DNA from: Butyrivibrio sp.
GTDB taxonomy: Bacteria > Bacillota_A > Clostridia > Lachnospirales > Lachnospiraceae
NCBI RefSeq assembly: GCF_024699075.1
Contig: NZ_JAILQF010000346.1
Location: forward strand, 1-10,904
Reading direction: 5' to 3'
DNA: 10,904 nt
Position numbers and translations under genes: made by a program. Of the stretch, positions 6,266-10,904 are shown piece after piece (within the stretch, counting starts at the first letter, position 1; every line of letters begins with the position of its first letter). The notes beneath the pieces were generated by a model that was given only the letters and a program-made list of their open reading frames with translations, ran no database searches and was not told where the DNA came from.

Positions 6266-8047
6266 ATGAAGAAAAGAAGTACCATTTCCTGGGTATTGGA
6301 ATTTGCCGGGAGAAAGAGATCTTATTTTGGAAGTAGTGTAGTGCTGGCGATAATCGGGGTTGCAATGTCATTTATACCCTATGTGATAATCTCGCAGATT
6401 GTTGCACAGCTCCTTGCAGGTAACAAAGACTTTAGTTATTACCTTAAACAGGTCGTTATAATGGGAGTATGCTGGCTCCTTAGAGTATTCCTTCACTCTG
6501 TATCAACAACTCTGTCACATGTAGCAACATTTACAGTTCTTGGAGGCATAAGAGAACAGCTTTGTGACAAGCTTTCAAGGATACCTCTTGGATCTGTTCT
6601 GGATGATCACAGCGGAAGCTATAAGAATATCATAGTAGAAAGAGTTGATTCCATGGAGACAACTCTGGCTCACATTGTTCCGGAATTCACAGCCAATATC
6701 CTACTCCCTGTAGTTATGTTCGTATATCTTTTAACCCTTGACTGGAGACTAGGGTTATCAAATCTGATCCCGGCCGTTATAGGAGTCTTTTTTGCGGCAG
6801 TAATGATGATTAAAAGTCAGGGTAATTTTGAGATCACCATTGAAAAGACCAAGAAGCTTAATGATACAGCAGTAGAATATATAAACGGAATAGAAGTTAT
6901 CAAAGCCTTTGGCAAGACCGGCTCCTCTTATGAGAAGTTTGTTATTGCTGCAAAAGAAGGCGCAGACTGTTTTATCGACTGGATGAGAAAATGCATCTGG
7001 TGGCAGGCAGGAAGTCTTTCATTTATGCCTGCTACTCTTCTTGGAGTTCTTCCTATAGGACTTTTACTTATAATAAATGGAAGTCTGTCTCCTGAAAACT
7101 TTATTACAAGTATCATTCTTTCTTCAGGTCTTGTTGCACCTCTTGTAGTAGCCTTTTCCTATATGGATGACATCATGAAAATGCAGACCATATTCGGAGA
7201 AGTCACAGAGATTCTTACAAGACAGGATATGGAAAGACCTAAAGAGATCACCAAAAAGCCTGTTGGAAGCGATATCCGCCTTAACAATGTCAGATTTACC
7301 TATAAGGACAAAGAGGTTCTTCACGGAATTGACATGGAAATAAATAAAGGTGATATAAATGCGATTGTCGGTCCTTCAGGATCAGGAAAGAGTACTATAG
7401 CAAGGCTTATAGATTCTCTTTGGGATGTGGATTCTGGAGAGATAACCTATGGAGGCGTTAATATTAAAGAGCTGCCGCTGGATTATTACACAAGTCAGAT
7501 AGCATATGTAGCCCAGGATAATTATCTTTTTGACATGAGCATCAAAGAGAATATCAGACTCGGAAGAGCAGGAGCTACTGATGAAGATGTTATAAACGCT
7601 GCAAAGGGTACAGGATGCCATGATTTTATCATGGGTCTTGAACATGGCTATGACACAGTAGTTGGAGGTGCAGGAGGCCATCTGTCCGGCGGCGAGAGGC
7701 AGAGAATATGTATAGCAAGAGCTATGCTCAAGGATGCTCCTGTTGTAATTCTTGATGAGGCAACAGCCTACACTGATCCTGAAAATGAAGCCCTTGTTCA
7801 GGCAAGCGTTGCAAAACTTATTAAGGGAAGAACACTTATTGTCATAGCACACAGACTTTCGACCATAGTAGATGCAGATAAAATATTCGTTATAAATAAA
7901 GGTAATCTTGAAGCTGAAGGTACTCACAAAGAGCTCCTTGTTAAGTGCCCGCTCTATAAGAACATGTGGGAAGCTCACAGTATGGTTAGAGATGATGATG
8001 CAATAAAGGTTGAAGATGTTGCAAGTAAGGAGGCACTCAATGCTTGA
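6266..8047 (+). CDS. ABC transporter half-subunit A (TMD-NBD)
   Basis: A 593-residue fused permease-ATPase. The N-terminal type IV (exporter-fold) membrane domain covers about 1-310, with hydrophobic segments near 22-50, 62-80, 143-182 and 255-300. The nucleotide-binding domain has Walker A GPSGSGKST (369-377), Q-loop Q417, signature LSGGE (473-477), Walker B VVILDE (493-498) with catalytic E498, and H-loop H529. All ATPase residues are intact. The D-loop region reads DEATAYTDPENE, unlike the SALD of classical drug exporters and similar to what I recall for the IrtAB/YbtPQ-like siderophore group. The ribosome binding site AAGGGAGG (6251-6258) is 7 bases before the ATG. The tail (about 575-593) is acidic and non-conserved, and overlaps the next gene. 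Substrate and direction are undetermined. Confidence 0.93.
   Translation: MKKRSTISWVLEFAGRKRSYFGSSVVLAIIGVAMSFIPYVIISQIVAQLLAGNKDFSYYLKQVVIMGVCWLLRVFLHSVSTTLSHVATFTVLGGIREQLCDKLSRIPLGSVLDDHSGSYKNIIVERVDSMETTLAHIVPEFTANILLPVVMFVYLLTLDWRLGLSNLIPAVIGVFFAAVMMIKSQGNFEITIEKTKKLNDTAVEYINGIEVIKAFGKTGSSYEKFVIAAKEGADCFIDWMRKCIWWQAGSLSFMPATLLGVLPIGLLLIINGSLSPENFITSIILSSGLVAPLVVAFSYMDDIMKMQTIFGEVTEILTRQDMERPKEITKKPVGSDIRLNNVRFTYKDKEVLHGIDMEINKGDINAIVGPSGSGKSTIARLIDSLWDVDSGEITYGGVNIKELPLDYYTSQIAYVAQDNYLFDMSIKENIRLGRAGATDEDVINAAKGTGCHDFIMGLEHGYDTVVGGAGGHLSGGERQRICIARAMLKDAPVVILDEATAYTDPENEALVQASVAKLIKGRTLIVIAHRLSTIVDADKIFVINKGNLEAEGTHKELLVKCPLYKNMWEAHSMVRDDDAIKVEDVASKEALNA
8027..8033 (+). promoter_or_regulatory. 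Ribosome binding site that fixes the start of the second ABC gene
   Basis: AAGGAGG, a full anti-Shine-Dalgarno match, lies inside the end of the first ABC gene, 6 bases before ATG 8040. It favours that ATG over the longer in-frame TTG at 8010, which has no comparable site. Confidence 0.88.
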
Positions 8048-9776
8048 GATGTTAAAAAAGTTCTTTGATTTTTGCAGCAAAGAAAACAGGAATAAATTCT
8101 ATCTGTCAGCCATACTTGGCGTAATCGATGCAATTTTCGGATCTATGCGAATACCGGCTGCTTTCTTTGCAATAAGTGCAGTTATAGAAAAAAGAGTAGA
8201 TACCAATACTATATATATTGTTCTTGGATTTATGTTAATAAGTACTGTTGGCAAGATGGTCGTTAACCGTTTCTCTCAGATGATGCAGACAGAGGCAGGA
8301 TACAGAACGGCAGCAGGCAAAAGGATAGAGATAGGTGAACATTTAAGATATTTGCCAATGGGATATTTTAACGATACTTCACTGGGACATATAACTTCAG
8401 TTACTACCAACAACATGGAGCAGCTTGGAGATATAGCAACAAGGGCCGTTATGATGATCATGTCAGGAGCTATTACAACTGTTGTTATAGGTGTTTGTAT
8501 TTTCCTGTTTGATGTGAGAATAGGCCTTATCGCACTTGTGGGAATAGTTATCTTCTTTTTTATCAATAAGATCACCAACAGGATGGTTGCCAGTGTCGCA
8601 AACTTAAAGCTTGAAGCAGACAGGAATATGGTCGGTGTAGTCCTTGAATACATTCAGGGAATAGCGGAGATAAGAAACTATAATCTCTTTGCAAGAAACG
8701 ATGCAAGAATAAAGTCAGCAATAGATAGAAAAAAGAATATGGATATAAAGGCAGAAATTGCCGCAATTCCCATGGTAGGAATCCAGACTTTTCTCTGCAA
8801 ATTTACGGGAGTAGTGATAGCTGGAGCTTCCTTATACTATTATATAAACGGTTCCATGCAGCTTACCTATACTATTACAATGCTTCTTAGTTCATTTATG
8901 TTATTTGAATCTCTTAACTCTGCTGGAATATATACAGCCCTTTTGCGAGTCATAGGTAAAGGCGTTGATCTTGCGAACGAAATACTGAATATAAAGCAGA
9001 TGGATATAGACGGAGAGGATATAAAACCAGACAACAGGGATATCCACATGGAGCACGTAAGCTTTGCTTATGAGAACAAAAAGATCATAGATGATGTAAC
9101 TCTTGATATCAAAGAAAATACTACAACAGCTATAGTTGGCCCTTCAGGAGGTGGTAAGACAACTATAACATCACTTATAGCAAGATTCTGGGATGTAGAT
9201 GAGGGCAAGGTGACTCTTGGCGGAAGAGATGTAAAGGATTATAGCTTTGATTCTCTTATGGAGAATTTCAGCTTTGTATTCCAAAGGGTATATCTTTTTG
9301 AAGATACAATTGCTAATAATATAAGATTCGGAAGGCCGGATGCTTCAATTGAAGAAGTAATGGATGCAGCCAAAAGGGCTGCCTGCCACGACTTTATAAT
9401 GTCCCTTCCTGACGGCTATGAAACTGTTATAGGTGAAGGAGGCGCCACACTTTCAGGTGGTGAAAAGCAGAGGATCGCCATAGCAAGAGCTATTATGAAG
9501 GATGCTCCAATAATAATCCTTGATGAAGCAACAGCGAATGTCGATCCTGAGAATGAGAAAGAGCTGACCCAGGCAATAGAAAATCTTACCAAAGAAAAGA
9601 CTATTATTATGATAGCTCACAGACTTAAAACTGTAAGACATGCAGATCAGATACTTGTAATAGATGGAGGCAGGATTGTTCAAAAGGGTGATCATAATAA
9701 GCTGATAAAAGAAGATGGAATATACAGGAATTTCGTACAGGGACGAAAACAGGCTGTAGGCTGGAAGCTCGCCTGA
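8040..9776 (+). CDS. ABC transporter half-subunit B (TMD-NBD), partner of subunit A
   Basis: A 578-residue fused permease-ATPase counted from ATG 8040, chosen for its AAGGAGG site; the frame is open further upstream to a TTG at 8010. The membrane domain covers about 1-315, with hydrophobic segments near 22-48, 58-76, 135-176 and 250-300. The nucleotide-binding domain has Walker A GPSGGGKTT (367-375), Q-loop Q415, signature LSGGE (471-475), Walker B IIILDE (491-496) with E496, and H-loop H527. The D-loop reads DEATANVDPENE. Both subunits share the CHDFIM segment before the signature. The start overlaps the first ABC stop by 8 bases, so the two are translationally coupled and very likely form a heterodimer. 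Unlike many heterodimeric exporters, neither ATPase site looks degenerate by its Walker B glutamate. A bidirectional terminator follows. Confidence 0.93.
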   Translation: MLEMLKKFFDFCSKENRNKFYLSAILGVIDAIFGSMRIPAAFFAISAVIEKRVDTNTIYIVLGFMLISTVGKMVVNRFSQMMQTEAGYRTAAGKRIEIGEHLRYLPMGYFNDTSLGHITSVTTNNMEQLGDIATRAVMMIMSGAITTVVIGVCIFLFDVRIGLIALVGIVIFFFINKITNRMVASVANLKLEADRNMVGVVLEYIQGIAEIRNYNLFARNDARIKSAIDRKKNMDIKAEIAAIPMVGIQTFLCKFTGVVIAGASLYYYINGSMQLTYTITMLLSSFMLFESLNSAGIYTALLRVIGKGVDLANEILNIKQMDIDGEDIKPDNRDIHMEHVSFAYENKKIIDDVTLDIKENTTTAIVGPSGGGKTTITSLIARFWDVDEGKVTLGGRDVKDYSFDSLMENFSFVFQRVYLFEDTIANNIRFGRPDASIEEVMDAAKRAACHDFIMSLPDGYETVIGEGGATLSGGEKQRIAIARAIMKDAPIIILDEATANVDPENEKELTQAIENLTKEKTIIMIAHRLKTVRHADQILVIDGGRIVQKGDHNKLIKEDGIYRNFVQGRKQAVGWKLA

Positions 9777-9829
9777 GCAAACTAATAAATCATCAAAAGA
9801 TAACGGGTTTTCTTTCTGCATAATAAAAT

Positions 9830-9872
9830 AAATGTGATCATTTCAAGGTAACATAGAAATGATCACATTTTT
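9830..9872. terminator. Bidirectional terminator between ABC operon and metalloprotease gene
   Basis: AAATGTGATCATTTC (9830-9844) and GAAATGATCACATTT (9856-9870) form a perfect 15-bp stem with an 11-base loop. On the plus strand the stem ends in a T-run (9868-9872). On the minus strand it is followed by ATTTTATTA-type T-rich DNA. It begins 54 bases after the ABC stop and ends 4 bases before the stop of the convergent gene, so it can serve both. Confidence 0.9.
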
Positions 9873-9875
9873 AAA

Positions 9876-10589
9876 TTAATTACTGTAGCTGCTTATTATA
9901 TAATTCATATCATCCATTACAAGGGCAGAACAAGTCGGGAAAGTTGCTATTGTATCAGCAGGATATAACATAAGACCAGCAAAAATTGTTGCATAAAACT
10001 CGACAGATGCAGCTGCACGACTTATATTTTTCTTATAGCCTGTAGGAAGATTGCAGGAGGAAAGTGTAAAATTATATCTTTCTGCATTAAAAGCTTCTTC
10101 AAAAGAAGCTGAAATCCTGTAATCAGAAGATATTCCGCGGAGCATATTGGACTTTATGGTGATATAATGTCCAAACTCATGGCATATAGTAATCTGAGCC
10201 TGATCGCAGGCGCAGGCAGAAGCTCTTTCTACGGGTTTGGTACTAAGCATTATAAGAGGGCCGCTCCCCCACTCAAAATAGCCAATGATATTGCCGGTAT
10301 TAGTCCAGCCAGAAGTATCTATTTCAGGAAGCGGGTCGTATTCATAATAAACACGGATATTGCCACCATCAGCCATATAAATATCCTGAAGCTCTACTGG
10401 AATAAAACTCAGGTAATATGTAGAATAGGTAGTAACAGTAGAATCTTTGACAGAGGAGCTGCATTTTGTGACGCAGGCACCTTCATCAGCATAAGAAGTT
10501 AAAGGTGTAAACCAAAAAGAAATAAACAAAACAAAAGTCGTTATTAAAGTTAACGATTTTTTGATGATATTACAGTGGAATTTGGGCAT
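9876..10589 (-). CDS. Secreted zinc metalloprotease candidate (HEFGH)
   Basis: A 237-residue protein from ATG 10587-10589, chosen because AAAGGAG lies 7 bases upstream; a longer frame to 10646 has no such site. Residues 1-34 are a signal peptide: KKSLTLITTFVLFISFWF, then TSYA before DEG, so cleavage is likely after A34. The zinc motif HEFGH is at 137-141. About 56 residues later comes SVEFYATIF, whose E197 could be the third zinc ligand. HEFGH followed by an EFxA-type helix, and the small secreted size, recall the anthrax lethal factor/Pro-Pro endopeptidase group (peptidase family M34), where the glutamate lies in an EFFA-like helix. That placement is an inference. A catalytic tyrosine seven residues before the glutamate, as in that family, is not obvious here; Y185 is 12 before. 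Cysteines at 39, 43, 126, 128, 136, 179 and 220 could form disulfides. Confidence 0.85.
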   Translation of the reverse strand: MPKFHCNIIKKSLTLITTFVLFISFWFTPLTSYADEGACVTKCSSSVKDSTVTTYSTYYLSFIPVELQDIYMADGGNIRVYYEYDPLPEIDTSGWTNTGNIIGYFEWGSGPLIMLSTKPVERASACACDQAQITICHEFGHYITIKSNMLRGISSDYRISASFEEAFNAERYNFTLSSCNLPTGYKKNISRAAASVEFYATIFAGLMLYPADTIATFPTCSALVMDDMNYIISSYSN

Positions 10590-10596
10590 ATTATGT

Positions 10597-10603
10597 CTCC
10601 TTT
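10597..10603 (-). promoter_or_regulatory. Ribosome binding site that fixes the metalloprotease start
   Basis: On the minus strand AAAGGAG lies 7 bases before ATG 10587-10589. It selects a start that gives a standard signal peptide, rather than the 19-residue longer frame beginning at 10646. Confidence 0.85.
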
Positions 10604-10682
10604 CTAAATAAGTCAAGTCCAAGATGTCATAGTGAGTAATAGCCAAAGTCTGTAAATTGCCTACTGTATTAATATCGGTAAA

Positions 10683-10738
10683 TTATCGTTATAACATTAG
10701 TTTATATCTGTTATTATAATTATATAATTTATCGTTAT
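10683..10738. repeat. Direct repeat TTATCGTTAT, two copies 46 bp apart
   Basis: TTATCGTTAT occurs at 10683-10692 and again at 10729-10738, with similar AT-rich flanks. The second copy lies in the spacer of the predicted metalloprotease promoter and the first in its leader, so they could be regulator binding sites. The region is very AT-rich, which raises the odds of chance. Confidence 0.4.
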
Positions 10739-10747
10739 TACGTTCAA
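10719..10747 (-). promoter_or_regulatory. Sigma-A promoter of the metalloprotease gene
   Basis: On the minus strand TTGAAC (10747-10742, four of six matches to TTGACA) is followed after exactly 17 bases by a perfect TATAAT (10724-10719). Transcription would start near 10712, giving a leader of about 120 bases before the ATG. A second TATAAT (10718-10713) lies directly next to the first but has no matching -35 box. Confidence 0.65.
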
Positions 10748-10904
10748 CTTTTCATAGAAGTATAAAGTTGTCAAGGTGTTATTTATACCAAATGTATATT
10801 TTCTATATAAATAATATGTAAGTCAAGAACAAAATTATTTTTTGTCGTTTTGTAAGACAGACGAGCTTTTATACTACCATATTTTTATGGAAAATTAACA
10901 GAGA
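10748..10904. other. AT-rich intergenic DNA at the right edge
   Basis: Together with the metalloprotease leader (10590-10718) this makes about 315 bases without a gene. I see no coding frame. CAACTTT (10745-10751) and AAAGTTG (10764-10770) form a weak 7-bp inverted repeat overlapping the -35 box of the metalloprotease promoter. CCATA-TTTT-TATGG (10877-10890) is a short palindrome. The stretch probably continues into the upstream region of a gene outside the window. Confidence 0.5.

Noticed and set aside
8010..8039. Longer start (TTG 8010) for the second ABC subunit
   Set aside because: ATG 8040 has a full AAGGAGG site at 6-base spacing, while TTG 8010 has none, and the added ten residues do not look like the family N-terminus.
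7382..8080. Long minus-strand open frame opposite the first ABC gene (232 codons), and similar frames opposite other genes
   Set aside because: They lie antisense to strongly supported genes and their translations show no domain character, so they are by-products of codon bias.
10590..10646. Longer start for the metalloprotease at 10646
   Set aside because: It would place 19 polar residues before the signal peptide and ignore the AAAGGAG site serving ATG 10587-10589.

Overview
The window looks like a piece of a low-GC Firmicute chromosome, most likely a Lachnospiraceae member of the Butyrivibrio/Pseudobutyrivibrio type. This rests on AT-rich intergenic DNA, strong AGGAGG-type ribosome binding sites, consensus sigma-A promoters and the character of the proteins. 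The genus is an inference from general familiarity, not from a search.

Layout. Positions 1-295 are the 3' end of leuS (+), closed by a clear intrinsic terminator. Facing it is a complete 811-codon Lhr-like superfamily 2 helicase (351-2786, -). A cluster of palindromes (2802-2884) separates the helicase from an AT-rich accessory stretch on the minus strand. That stretch holds a small two-helix membrane ORF with its own terminator, a 549-codon membrane-anchored surface protein of unknown function starting at TTG, and directly behind it a frameshifted remnant of a paralogue of that protein's C-terminus.

After a gene-poor gap comes a plus-strand operon: a TetR-family regulator and two half-size ABC transporters (TMD-NBD each). 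It is driven by a perfect TTGACA-17-TATAAT promoter. Three adjacent GTTA...TAAC palindromes cover the promoter spacer and the leader, which suggests an autoregulated operon induced by a ligand. The two ABC genes overlap by 8 bases and very probably form a heterodimer. Their D-loop sequences (DPENE) resemble the IrtAB/YbtPQ-like group better than classical drug exporters, so transport direction and substrate are open.

A bidirectional terminator separates this operon from a convergent minus-strand gene for a secreted zinc metalloprotease candidate (HEFGH motif, signal peptide, about 237 residues) with a recognisable promoter and a roughly 120-base leader. No tRNA, rRNA, CRISPR array or intact insertion sequence was seen. 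The most rewarding items are the operator array, the secreted metalloprotease, and the surface protein with its decayed duplicate.
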